From assembly GCA_963805455.1 (NCBI GenBank), contig CAWDUJ010000010.1, forward strand, positions 124,001 to 188,000: a DNA stretch of 64,000 bases. The letters run 5' to 3'. A model generated the notes under the pieces. The model was given only the letters and a program-made list of their open reading frames with translations. It was not told where the DNA came from and made no database searches. The position numbers and the translations under genes are program-made. This DNA comes from VRUE01 sp963805455. GTDB taxonomy: Bacteria > Actinomycetota > Thermoleophilia > Solirubrobacterales > 70-9. This document shows positions 1 to 7,180 of the stretch, one piece after another; within the stretch, counting starts at the first letter, position 1; each line of letters opens with the position of its first letter.

Positions 1-127
1 TCGCGAGCTCACGCGCCTCGGCGCCGTCGGCGGCCTCGGCGATCACCTCGATGTCGGGCTGGCGCTCGAGCAGCAGGCGCAGCCCCGAGCGGACGATTCC
101 GTGGTCATCGGCGATCAGGACGCGCAC
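1..127 (-). CDS. Response regulator, NarL/FixJ type (partial, cut by window edge)
   Basis: Only the first 42 codons lie in the window. The reverse strand from a GTG at 125-127 reads VRVLIADDHGIVRSGLRLLL and continues as a receiver domain (alpha1, beta2). The DDH acidic pair near residues 7-9 is the Mg-binding part of a phosphoacceptor pocket. The start of this kind (LIADDHxIVRxGL) is typical of LuxR/NarL DNA-binding response regulators. The phosphoacceptor Asp and the output domain lie outside the window. A NarL-type sensor kinase with the same orientation lies at 1089-1946 and is the likely partner, although an opposite-strand gene sits between them. Confidence 0.85.
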   Translation of the reverse strand, partial: MRVLIADDHGIVRSGLRLLLERQPDIEVIAEAADGAEARELA

Positions 128-184
128 AGCCGCCAGTGTCCCAACTCGAGGGCGAACCGGAGGTCCTGGCGACTTACCCGTGAA

Positions 185-1078
185 ATGGACGGGAAAAGCG
201 CCAGTGCCGATATCAGGATCGCAATGTTGGCCGGCCGTCAACACGGAGTGGTGGCGACTTCTCAGCTTCGTGCGGCAGGGCTGAGCGACGACGCGATCCG
301 TGCGCGGGCCGTGGCCGGTCGACTGCACCGAGTGCATCGGGGCGTCTATGCGGTCGGTCATTCAGCGCTTGGGTCCGAGGGGCGCTCGATGGCAGCGGTT
401 CTGGCGATCGGAAAACCATCGACTTCATCCAGCGGGCCCGTTCTTGAGCATTGGGGTGCAGCGGCCAGCCACCGCAGCGCGGCATGTTTGTGGGGCCTCC
501 TACCCTCCGTCGATGGCCCGGCCGATGTGGTTGTCGCGGATTCGGGGGGAAGGGCGAGGCGAAGGGGAGTCCGCGTGCATCGGTCTCTCGGGCTGCGGCC
601 GATCGACGTCACCCTGCGCCATCGGATACCGGTCACCACGCCAGCTCGCACCGTGGCGGATCTCACTCGCGCGGCGGAAAGGGGATGGCCCGGAGCCCCC
701 TCAGACCGCGAGCTGCGGAAAGCCATACGGCAGGCGGGTGTCTTGGATCTGAGGTTGTCGGACGATGCTCACGGAGATCGGACCAGGAGTGACCTCGAGG
801 CCGACTTCCTCGGCCTATGTCGGCGCCATCGTCTGCCGACGCCCGAGGTGAATGTGCGGCTGGGCGCCCATCTGGTCGACTTCCTCTGGCGTGAACGCAG
901 TTTGATCGTCGAAACCGACGGCTACCTCTTTCATCGCGGAAGGGGAGCATTCAGAGACGATCGGCGCCGTGATCTCGAGCTGAGCGACCTCGGGTACAGG
1001 GTGATCCGGCTATCGGAAAGTCAGGTTAGGGGTGAAGCAGATCGGATCGCAGAAACGCTCCTGACCATCCTCCTGTGA
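185..1078 (+). CDS. DUF559 / AbiEi-like antitoxin-type protein
   Basis: A 297-residue protein. The first ~60 residues form a winged-helix-like region (GVVATSQLRAAGLSDDAIR then RLHRVHRGVYAVG) as in the AbiEi-type 'type IV TA antitoxin' N-terminal domain. The last ~100 residues have the DUF559 pattern, a Vsr/PD-(D/E)XK-like endonuclease fold: Glu in SDLEADF, then VDFLW, VETDGYLFH and RDLELSDLGYRVIRL. The ATG at 185 was chosen over upstream in-frame starts because the earlier codons overlap the divergent regulator's promoter and start. The pattern is common as orphan genes in actinobacteria. No toxin partner is visible. Whether it cuts DNA is unknown; the acidic residues of the nuclease pattern are present. 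Confidence 0.75.
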   Translation: MDGKSASADIRIAMLAGRQHGVVATSQLRAAGLSDDAIRARAVAGRLHRVHRGVYAVGHSALGSEGRSMAAVLAIGKPSTSSSGPVLEHWGAAASHRSAACLWGLLPSVDGPADVVVADSGGRARRRGVRVHRSLGLRPIDVTLRHRIPVTTPARTVADLTRAAERGWPGAPSDRELRKAIRQAGVLDLRLSDDAHGDRTRSDLEADFLGLCRRHRLPTPEVNVRLGAHLVDFLWRERSLIVETDGYLFHRGRGAFRDDRRRDLELSDLGYRVIRLSESQVRGEADRIAETLLTILL

Positions 1079-1088
1079 GGTCGATGAG

Positions 1089-1946
1089 TCAGTTCCGAAC
1101 CGCAAGGTGAACGGTGGTTCCCTGGTCGGGCCGGGACTCGATCGTCAGATCGGCGTCGACAAGCAGCGCCCGCTCGCGCATCCCGCCGATCCCGAGCCCC
1201 CGCTCGGACTGCTCGAAGGCGAAACCGCGACCGTCATCGGCGACCTCGAGCTCGACGCCCTCGCCGGACCGGCGCAGGCTGACCGTGATCCGGTCGGCGT
1301 CGCTGTGGCGGGCGGCGTTGCTCAGCGCCTCCTGGGCGACCCGGTAGATCACGAGCTGTACGTCGTCATCGAGGTCGGAGAAGTCACCGTCGGCATCGAG
1401 CGCCGTCTCGAGCCGGGGACGGGCGATCTGCTCGACCTGACCCGCGATCGCCGCCGTCAGGCCGAGGTCGTCGAGCGCCGTCGGTCGCAGCTGGCGGGCG
1501 AGGGCCAGCAGCTCGCGCATCGCCTGGTTCGCCAGCGCCTTGGTCTCATCGACCTCGCCGGCGAGCTCCGGCGGCGCAACCTCGCGGACGGCCTCGAGCC
1601 GCAGCAGCAGCCCGGTCAGGGATTGGTTCACCTCGTCGTGGAGGTCGCGGGCGACCCGCGCCCGCTCCTCCTCCTGTGCCCGGAGGGCGGCCGACCCGGC
1701 CCGCCGCCTCTCGGCTTCGAGCCGGTTCATCATCCGCAGGAAGGCGAGCTCGAGGCGCTCGACCTCCTCGGTCTCGCCGACGCCGTCGATCGAGGCCGGA
1801 AGGACCGGGCCGGGCCGGCTCAGGTCGACCTTCTCCATCTCCTCAATCAGATCCTCGAGCGGCGCGAAGCGGCGCCGCTGGGCGATCAGGGCGGCGGCGA
1901 GCGCCACCGCGAGGACGGCAAGCGCGACGATCGCGATCGTGCTCAG
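1089..1946 (-). CDS. Sensor histidine kinase, NarL/HisKA_3 family
   Basis: Membrane sensor kinase. One N-terminal transmembrane helix (residues ~4-23) is followed by a HAMP-like linker (~24-85) and a HisKA_3 dimerisation helix with the phosphorylated His at ~103 (VARDLHDEVNQSLTGLL). The HATPase domain has an N-box (YRVAQEALSNAARH), G1 (VADDGRGF) and G2 (GLGIGGMRERA). No extracytoplasmic sensing domain is present. The start is uncertain. A CTG at 1946 has a good Shine-Dalgarno (GAGGGGG, 5 nt away) just before the membrane helix; GTG codons at 1994 and 2066 are in frame but lack one and would add an unconvincing tail. It probably phosphorylates the regulator at 1-127. Confidence 0.85.
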   Translation of the reverse strand: MSTIAIVALAVLAVALAAALIAQRRRFAPLEDLIEEMEKVDLSRPGPVLPASIDGVGETEEVERLELAFLRMMNRLEAERRRAGSAALRAQEEERARVARDLHDEVNQSLTGLLLRLEAVREVAPPELAGEVDETKALANQAMRELLALARQLRPTALDDLGLTAAIAGQVEQIARPRLETALDADGDFSDLDDDVQLVIYRVAQEALSNAARHSDADRITVSLRRSGEGVELEVADDGRGFAFEQSERGLGIGGMRERALLVDADLTIESRPDQGTTVHLAVRN

Positions 1947-2095
1947 CGGTGCCCCCTCGGTCGCATCGGGCAAGCGTAGAGCCGCCGATCCCACCTGGGC
2001 AGCCCAAGGGGGGCGAATAGGGGCTGCCACCCATTGGCGATTTCCCTCCGCCGGGCAATACTTCACCGGCCCCCCATCCGACCAGGAGCGAATCG

Positions 2096-2956
2096 ATGAC
2101 CACCACCAAGCAGTCCACCTTCGGCGCGACCATCCGCACGACGATCCTGTTGGCGACGCTGACCGGGCTTCTGGTCGTGATCGGCGCCGCGATCGGTGGC
2201 CCCGAAACAGCCCTCACCTTCCTCTTCATCGGCCTCCTGCTCAACCTCGGGTCCTACTTCTTCAGCGACAAACTCGCGCTGAAAATGAGTCGGGCGAGGC
2301 CGCTCGAGGAGTCGGAAGCGCCTCGCATCTACCAGATCGTCCGCGAACTGACGACCCGCGCCGGGCTGCCGATGCCGCGCCTTTACCTGATCCCCCAGGA
2401 GCAGCCCAACGCCTTCGCGACCGGCCGCAACCCCAAGCACGCCGCGGTCGCGGTCACCGAAGGAATCACCAAGCTCCTCTCCGAGGACGAGTTGCGCGGA
2501 GTCCTCGCCCACGAGCTTGCGCACGTCCAGCACCGCGACATCCTGATCCAGTCGGTCGCGGCCGCGATCGGCGGCGCGATCACCTACATCGCGTACGCCC
2601 TGCTCTGGTTCGGCGGTGACGACAACTCGCCGCTCGGCGCGGTCGCCTCGCTGGCGCTGGTCTTGTTGGCGCCGCTCGCGGCCTCGATCATCCAGCTCGC
2701 GGTATCCCGCCAGCGCGAGTACGCCGCCGACGCCGGCGGCGCCGAAATCTGCGGCAACCCGGAGTCGCTGGCGAGCGCACTGCTGCGGCTCGAGCAGGGA
2801 GCTCAGGCGATCCCGATGAAGGTCAACCAGGCGGCCGAGCCGCTCTACATCGTCAAGCCGTTCTCCGGCGGCGGAATGGCGAAACTCTTCTCGACGCACC
2901 CGCCGATCGAGGAGCGCGTCCGGCGCCTCCGCCAGATGCGCCCCTCTCTCGGCTAG
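2096..2956 (+). CDS. htpX: HtpX-like M48 zinc metalloprotease
   Basis: A 286-residue integral-membrane protease of the M48B family, which degrades misfolded membrane proteins. Two N-terminal membrane helices (about 15-33 and 38-55) are followed by the zinc motif HELAH at 139-143, two more helices (~160-200) and the third zinc ligand region REYAAD. The C-terminal motif STHPPIEERVRRL is characteristic of HtpX. The ATG at 2096 has an AGGAG about 7 nt upstream. It is divergent from the kinase gene, and transcribed alone. The length matches the family. Confidence 0.93.
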   Translation: MTTTKQSTFGATIRTTILLATLTGLLVVIGAAIGGPETALTFLFIGLLLNLGSYFFSDKLALKMSRARPLEESEAPRIYQIVRELTTRAGLPMPRLYLIPQEQPNAFATGRNPKHAAVAVTEGITKLLSEDELRGVLAHELAHVQHRDILIQSVAAAIGGAITYIAYALLWFGGDDNSPLGAVASLALVLLAPLAASIIQLAVSRQREYAADAGGAEICGNPESLASALLRLEQGAQAIPMKVNQAAEPLYIVKPFSGGGMAKLFSTHPPIEERVRRLRQMRPSLG

Positions 2957-2968
2957 AGCGGACATATT

Positions 2969-3027
2969 CCGCCGCCTGCTCCCAGGGAGCGAAGCGACCG
3001 GTGATCCGGCGAAGCCGGATTCGTCCG
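2969..3027. repeat. 59-bp dispersed repeat, copy 1
   Basis: This stretch is identical over 59 of 59 bases to the reverse complement of 55703-55761. It contains two internal hairpins: ATCCGGC/GCCGGAT around a 3-nt loop, and GCTCCC/GGGAGC around a single T. It lies between the htpX stop and the next promoter. No protein-coding role is apparent here. Confidence 0.9.
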
Positions 3028-3089
3028 CGGGCGGCGGCGGTGCCCCAACCCATCCGTCAGGCGCCGCCGGTTGGTGAAGTCAGGGGGGC

Positions 3090-3108
3090 GCTATACTTAT
3101 TGAAGTAA
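3090..3108 (+). promoter_or_regulatory. Predicted operator overlapping a -10 element (sulfur regulon site 1)
   Basis: The sequence GCTATACTTATTGAAGTAA contains TATACT (3092-3097), a good -10 hexamer, and the 14-bp palindrome TACTTATTGAAGTA (3094-3107; arms TACTT and AAGTA). Eighteen of 19 bases recur at 7154-7172 upstream of cysM. The position over the -10 and presumed transcription start suggests a repressor site. The regulator is not identified. Rrf2-family sulfur regulators are one candidate, by analogy only. Confidence 0.6.
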
Positions 3109-3139
3109 AAGCCGATCCGGATTCGGGGATTTGAGTCAG

Positions 3140-4315
3140 ATGACCACAAGCGCATCGACGAAGCAGCAGATCGAGGAGATAGAGCCGTTCGAGGCCGCGG
3201 CGGAGATCGAGGGCGGCGACGTCGTCCTCGTCGACACCCGCGAGCCCCACGAGTACCAGGAGGCTCATCTCGAGGGCGGCAAGCTCGTGCCGCCGGGTCT
3301 GCTTGCCGACGAAATCGCCACCGCCGCCCCCGACAGGTCGGCGCGGACGATCCTCTACTGCCGCAGCGGCAACCGCTCCTTCAAGGCCGCAGAACAGCTG
3401 CAGGAGCTGGGCTACGAGAACGTCGCCTCGATGGCCGGCGGCATCCTCGCCTGGCAGGAGCAGGGCCTTCCCGTAGTCGCCGCGACCGGGATGACCCCCG
3501 AGCAGCGCGACCGCTACTCGCGCCACACCCTCCTCCCCGAGGTCGGGGTCGATGGTCAGATCAAGCTGCTGAACGCCAAGGTCCTCCTGATCGGCGCCGG
3601 CGGGCTAGGCGCGCCGACCGCGCTCTACCTCGCCGCCGCCGGCATCGGCACGATCGGCCTGGTCGATGACGACGTCGTCGACGCCTCCAACCTGCAGCGT
3701 CAGGTGATCCACAACACCGAACGGATCGGCGAACCGAAGACGAGTTCGGCGCGGAGGACGATCGAGGCGCTGAACCCGGATGTCGAGGTGGTCGAGCACA
3801 ACGGCCGGCTCGACGCGACCAACATCCTCGACGTCATCAGGGACTACGACATCATCGTCGACGGCGCCGACAACTTCCCGACCCGCTACCTGCTGAACGA
3901 CGCCTCGGTCAGGCTGCGCAAGCCGGTCGTCTCGGCCTCGATCCTCGGATTCGACGGCCAGATCTCCACCTTCGTTCCCTTCGAGGGGCCGTGCTACCGC
4001 TGCCTCTACCCGACGCCGCCGCCGGCTGAGCTCGCCCCGAGCTGCTCCGCCAACGGGGTCCTCGGCGTGATGGCGGGGACGATGGGCACGCTCCAGGCCA
4101 ACGAGGTGATCAAGCTGGTGCTTGGGATCGGCGAGCCGCTGATCGGGCGCCTGCTCCTTTATGACGCCCTCGGCACCCGCTTCACCGAGCTCAAGGTACG
4201 CCGCGACCCCGAGTGCCCGATCTGTGGTGAGAACGCAGAGGAGATCCCGGAGTCGGAGATGGGCCAGTTCCCCGATTACGAGCTCTTCTGCGCCGGTGCC
4301 GGCGGCGACCGCTAG
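3140..4315 (+). CDS. Rhodanese-MoeB/MoeZ-like sulfur carrier activating enzyme
   Basis: A 391-residue cytoplasmic fusion. An N-terminal rhodanese domain (~12-110) carries the catalytic loop YCRSGNRS. A C-terminal E1-like ThiF/MoeB domain (~125-385) carries the nucleotide loop GAGGLGAP and two CxxC zinc pairs (CYRCLYP and CPICGE). Such enzymes adenylate the C-terminal Gly of a ThiS/MoaD/CysO-type carrier and load it with sulfur from the rhodanese persulfide. In MoeZ and MOCS3 the rhodanese follows the E1 domain; here the order is reversed. A TTG at 3131 is in frame, but the ATG at 3140 is preferred. The CysO-like carrier begins 27 nt downstream, so the two are probably co-transcribed. Confidence 0.9.
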   Translation: MTTSASTKQQIEEIEPFEAAAEIEGGDVVLVDTREPHEYQEAHLEGGKLVPPGLLADEIATAAPDRSARTILYCRSGNRSFKAAEQLQELGYENVASMAGGILAWQEQGLPVVAATGMTPEQRDRYSRHTLLPEVGVDGQIKLLNAKVLLIGAGGLGAPTALYLAAAGIGTIGLVDDDVVDASNLQRQVIHNTERIGEPKTSSARRTIEALNPDVEVVEHNGRLDATNILDVIRDYDIIVDGADNFPTRYLLNDASVRLRKPVVSASILGFDGQISTFVPFEGPCYRCLYPTPPPAELAPSCSANGVLGVMAGTMGTLQANEVIKLVLGIGEPLIGRLLLYDALGTRFTELKVRRDPECPICGENAEEIPESEMGQFPDYELFCAGAGGDR

Positions 4316-4342
4316 GCGTCGCTCGAATAGGATCAGCGCGCG

Positions 4343-4618
4343 ATGGCGACCGTTCGAATCCCTCCAGTTCTGCGGCAGCAGACCGGCGGCGCATCAGAGG
4401 TCGACGCCTCCGGGTCGAACGTCGGCGAGGTCCTGCGGGCGCTGACCGTCAAGCACCCCGCGACCGCCGAGCAGCTGTTCGGTCCTGACGGCGATCTGAA
4501 TCGCTACGTCAACGTCTACCTCAACGACGAGGACGTGCGTGTGCTCGACGGCCTCGACACCGCCGTCGCCGAGGCCGACACGGTCGTGATACTTCCGGCG
4601 ATGGCCGGCGGCCGCTAG
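4343..4618 (+). CDS. cysO: CysO/MoaD-like sulfur carrier protein
   Basis: A 91-residue beta-grasp (ubiquitin-like) carrier, with VNVYLNDEDVR and DTVVILPAMAGG typical of CysO/MoaD/ThiS. In the known mycobacterial pathway CysO-thiocarboxylate donates sulfur to phosphoserine on CysM. The C-terminus is AMAGGR, so one Arg follows the diglycine that should be terminal for adenylation. The stop codon follows directly (GGC GGC CGC TAG). The activating enzyme is upstream, and CysM and a JAMM peptidase lie 2.5 kb downstream. Assignment to CysO rather than MoaD comes from this context. Confidence 0.85.
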   Translation: MATVRIPPVLRQQTGGASEVDASGSNVGEVLRALTVKHPATAEQLFGPDGDLNRYVNVYLNDEDVRVLDGLDTAVAEADTVVILPAMAGGR

Positions 4619-4628
4619 CCCGTCCCGC

Positions 4629-5393
4629 CTAGTGTTCGAGCACAAGCCCGAGGAAGCGATTGGTTCGCTCCTCACGCGGTTCGTCCAGCACCTGTGAAGG
4701 AGGGCCCTGCTCGACTATCTGCCCGTCGTCCATGAAGACGACCCTGTCGCCGACATCGCGGGCGAATCCCATCTCGTGGGTGACGACGATCATCGTCATC
4801 CCCTCGCCCACCAGCTCCCGCATGACGTCAAGCACCTCTTTGACGAGCTCGGGGTCGAGCGCGCTCGTCACCTCGTCGAAGAGCATCAGATGTGGGTCCA
4901 TCGCCAGCGCCCGGGCGATCGCGACCCGCTGCTGCTGGCCGCCGGAGAGGCGTTCGGGGTACTGATCGAGCTTGTCGGCAAGGCCGACCCGTTCGAGCAG
5001 AGCCGCTCCCTTTGCCCGCGCCTCTTGCCTGGAACGGCCGAGCGCCTTTTCCGGCGCCATCGTCACGTTCTGGAGTGCGGTGCGGTGGGGGAACAGGTTG
5101 AACTGCTGGAAGACCATCCCCACCCGCTGGCGGAGGAAGTTGACGTCCCAACCCGACTCTCCCTCGCCCGTCCCGGGCCCCTTACAGACATTCTGCCCCT
5201 CGAGGTAGATCTCCCCCCCCTCCGGAGGCTCGAGCAGGTTGATGCAGCGCAGCATCGTGCTCTTGCCGGAGCCACTCGGCCCGATCACGCATAGGACTTC
5301 GCCTCTCGTGACCTCGAGGTCGATTCCGCGGAGCACCTCGAGAGTGCCGAAACGTTTGTGGATGCCGTCCAGCTTCAGCAGCGGCTCGGCCAT
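4629..5393 (-). CDS. Polar amino acid ABC transporter, ATP-binding subunit
   Basis: A 254-residue ATPase of the GlnQ/TcyN type that powers an importer. Walker A is GPSGSGKST (~40-48), the Q-loop FQQFNLFP (~95-102), the signature LSGGQQQR (~149-156), Walker B LMLFDEVTSALDP (~169-181) and the switch His in VVTHEMGFA. It starts one base after the permease stop, so it is the last gene of a binding protein-permease-ATPase operon. Its 3' end converges on the sulfur carrier gene. The substrate is not determined by sequence. A sulfur amino acid such as cystine is suggested by the flanking cysteine genes. Confidence 0.93.
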   Translation of the reverse strand: MAEPLLKLDGIHKRFGTLEVLRGIDLEVTRGEVLCVIGPSGSGKSTMLRCINLLEPPEGGEIYLEGQNVCKGPGTGEGESGWDVNFLRQRVGMVFQQFNLFPHRTALQNVTMAPEKALGRSRQEARAKGAALLERVGLADKLDQYPERLSGGQQQRVAIARALAMDPHLMLFDEVTSALDPELVKEVLDVMRELVGEGMTMIVVTHEMGFARDVGDRVVFMDDGQIVEQGPPSQVLDEPREERTNRFLGLVLEH

Positions 5394-5394
5394 C

Positions 5395-6138
5395 TCAGGC
5401 GACCTCGATGTGGGACCCGCGTGTGATCTTCCCCTTGTTGCGCGCGATCAGTTTGTCGACCAGACGCGCCGCCGGAAGGATGATCACGAGAAACATAAGC
5501 GCACCGAGGGTCAGCGCTGAGGCGTTGAAGGTCCGCGTCTGGATATCGGTCGCGGTCTGGATCACCTCGTTCAGCGCGATCACGCTGACCAGAGTCGTGT
5601 CCTTGAGCATGGCGATCAGTTCGTTCAGCATCGGCGCCGGGATCTTTCGCACGGCCTGCGGAACGATCACGTTGCGCATCGACTGGAAATGGCTCATGCC
5701 GAGTGATCGCGCCGCCTCCATCTGGCCACCGGGCACCGCTTCGATGCCGGCCCGGTAGATCTCGGCCATATAGGCCCCGTACGTGACGACCAGCGCAAGC
5801 GATCCGAGCCAGAACGAGTCGGGTTTGCCGAACCATTGCGGCAACCTCAGGGTTTCGGGCAGGAAGCTGAGCGAGGGGATTCCGAGGCCGAACAGCAGGA
5901 CCAGGATCAGGAGGGGGACGGCGCGGAAGACGTCGATGTAGGCGATCGTCAGACCGCGGATCGGTTTCGCCGGTTTTCCCGGGAGCTGTCGCAGCAGGGC
6001 CAAGACCAGCCCCCAGGCGAGCGCCAGGATCGCCGAAGCGACGAAGAGTTCGAGGTTGATGAGGAAGCCTTCGAGGACTTCGTCGAAGTGGTCCAACATG
6101 AAGCCGACATCGAAGAACTGGTTGAGGAATTCCTGCAT
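5395..6138 (-). CDS. Polar amino acid ABC transporter, permease subunit
   Basis: A 247-residue HisM/GlnP-type permease with about five membrane helices. The N-terminal part FLINLELFVASAILAL opens the conserved permease domain. The cytoplasmic EAA loop that contacts the ATPase is GGQMEAARSLGMSHFQSMR (~140-158). The second half (LKDTTLVSVIALNEVIQ) is typical of amino acid permeases. The likely partners are the adjacent ATPase and lipoprotein. A strong hairpin lies between this start and the upstream binding-protein gene and probably lowers its expression relative to the binding protein. Confidence 0.93.
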   Translation of the reverse strand: MQEFLNQFFDVGFMLDHFDEVLEGFLINLELFVASAILALAWGLVLALLRQLPGKPAKPIRGLTIAYIDVFRAVPLLILVLLFGLGIPSLSFLPETLRLPQWFGKPDSFWLGSLALVVTYGAYMAEIYRAGIEAVPGGQMEAARSLGMSHFQSMRNVIVPQAVRKIPAPMLNELIAMLKDTTLVSVIALNEVIQTATDIQTRTFNASALTLGALMFLVIILPAARLVDKLIARNKGKITRGSHIEVA

Positions 6139-6176
6139 CTCTTCTCTCGATCAACTGAATGGGGCCGCCTAAAACT

Positions 6177-6204
6177 AGAGGGGCGCCGCTGCCGGCGCCC
6201 CTCT
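6177..6204 (-). terminator. Intercistronic hairpin after binding-protein gene
   Basis: A perfect 11-bp stem, AGAGGGGCGCC paired with GGCGCCCCTCT, closes a 6-nt loop. It lies between the binding-protein stop (6240) and the permease start (6138). On the transcribed strand it is followed by AGTTTTAGG rather than a full U-run. It probably acts as a partial terminator or mRNA-stabilising element giving excess binding protein, as in many ABC operons. Confidence 0.65.
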
Positions 6205-6239
6205 TTCAACCACTCTTATTGCCCGCAGGGCGCGCTTTT

Positions 6240-7061
6240 TTACGCCCCTTCGCCGCCACTGACTTCGAGAATTTCCTTTGCGGGCGGCCGGTGGAAATAC
6301 TTTTCGTAGATTTCCGCGAAGGTCCCGTCTTCCTTGATTTCGGCCAGGCCTTCGTTCAGTTCTTCGAGCAGCCCTTCGTTGTTCTTCCCCACCGCGATTC
6401 CATATTCTTCTTCGGTCGGAATCGGCGAGGAGACTTCGATCCCGGTCGTGCTCTTGACCGCGTTTTCGGCCACCGGGATGTCCATCACGACCGCTTCGAC
6501 GACGCCTGACTTGACTGCATTCACCGCATCCGGCCCCTGCGGATAGGTGCGCAATTCACCCGCTTCCGCTTTTTCTTCGACGAATTCCGCGCCGGTGGTT
6601 CCCTTCTGGGCGCCGACCGTTGCCCCCTTCAGTCCAGCCACCGAGTCGATCTTGCCCCCTTCCTGGACCAGGATCGCCTGTTCTGCCTGGTAGTACGGTT
6701 CGGTGAAGCTGACCGTTTCTTCGCGTTCTTCGGTGATCGTCGTGGCCGAGGCGACCGCTTCGAATTTGCCCTGGGCGAGCTGGACGAAGATCGTGTCGAA
6801 GGAGGTGTCGGTGAATTCCGGTTCGCGCCCGATCTTTTCGCCGATCGCTTCCATCAGCTCGACGTCGAAGCCCTTGAATTCGGTCTTGGTCTGGCCGAAT
6901 TCCTCGAATGGGGGATAGGGGACGTCGGAGCCGACGGTGAGCTTTTCGCCGCCCCCGCCGCCGGTGGTGCTGTCGCCGCCGCCGCCGCATCCGGCGGCGA
7001 GAATCGCCACTGCGGACACCGTGAGCGCGAGGGTCAATGCGGTTAGCCGGGTTCTGCCCAT
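6240..7061 (-). CDS. Polar amino acid ABC transporter, substrate-binding lipoprotein
   Basis: A 273-residue lipoprotein. The signal peptide ends in lipobox LAAGC with Cys at ~25, followed by a Gly/Ser/Thr-rich linker, then an SBP_bac_3 domain (GSDVPYPPFEEF, FKGFDVELMEAIGEKIG, SFTEPYYQAEQAILV). ATG 7061 is chosen over 7097 because GGAGG lies 8 nt upstream. Glu is encoded almost wholly by GAA, unlike the GAG-rich neighbours, which suggests codon adaptation for high expression or a different history. The promoter region is shared divergently with cysM and contains the predicted sulfur operator. The ligand is unproven; cystine or a related amino acid is an inference. Confidence 0.92.
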   Translation of the reverse strand: MGRTRLTALTLALTVSAVAILAAGCGGGGDSTTGGGGGEKLTVGSDVPYPPFEEFGQTKTEFKGFDVELMEAIGEKIGREPEFTDTSFDTIFVQLAQGKFEAVASATTITEEREETVSFTEPYYQAEQAILVQEGGKIDSVAGLKGATVGAQKGTTGAEFVEEKAEAGELRTYPQGPDAVNAVKSGVVEAVVMDIPVAENAVKSTTGIEVSSPIPTEEEYGIAVGKNNEGLLEELNEGLAEIKEDGTFAEIYEKYFHRPPAKEILEVSGGEGA

Positions 7062-7153
7062 CTGGGTCTGCCTCCGTTCGGTGAGTCGGCCGGACATCGC
7101 GAAAATACCTTTTTCCGGCGCGCAGAGGCAAGCCGGTGGCCCCGCGGTCCGCG

Positions 7154-7172
7154 GCTATACTTTTTGAAGTAA
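7154..7172 (+). promoter_or_regulatory. Predicted operator overlapping a -10 element (sulfur regulon site 2)
   Basis: GCTATACTTTTTGAAGTAA differs from site 1 (3090-3108) by one base. It contains the -10-like TATACT at 7156-7161 and the palindrome TACTTTTTGAAGTA at 7158-7171. It ends 9 nt before the cysM ATG and about 95 nt from the divergent binding-protein start, so one bound regulator could affect both. The mRNA leader of cysM would be only a dozen or so bases. Confidence 0.62.
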
Positions 7173-7180
7173 GGGATTCG

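Noticed and set aside
4350..4390. A tRNA-like T-loop sequence (GTTCGAATCC) near 4351
   Set aside because: It lies inside the carrier protein's coding frame and no cloverleaf can be drawn around it.
6221..6242. Forward-strand terminator (short GCCC/GGGC stem followed by six T)
   Set aside because: No forward-strand gene ends there, the stem is only 4 bp and it overlaps the binding-protein stop.
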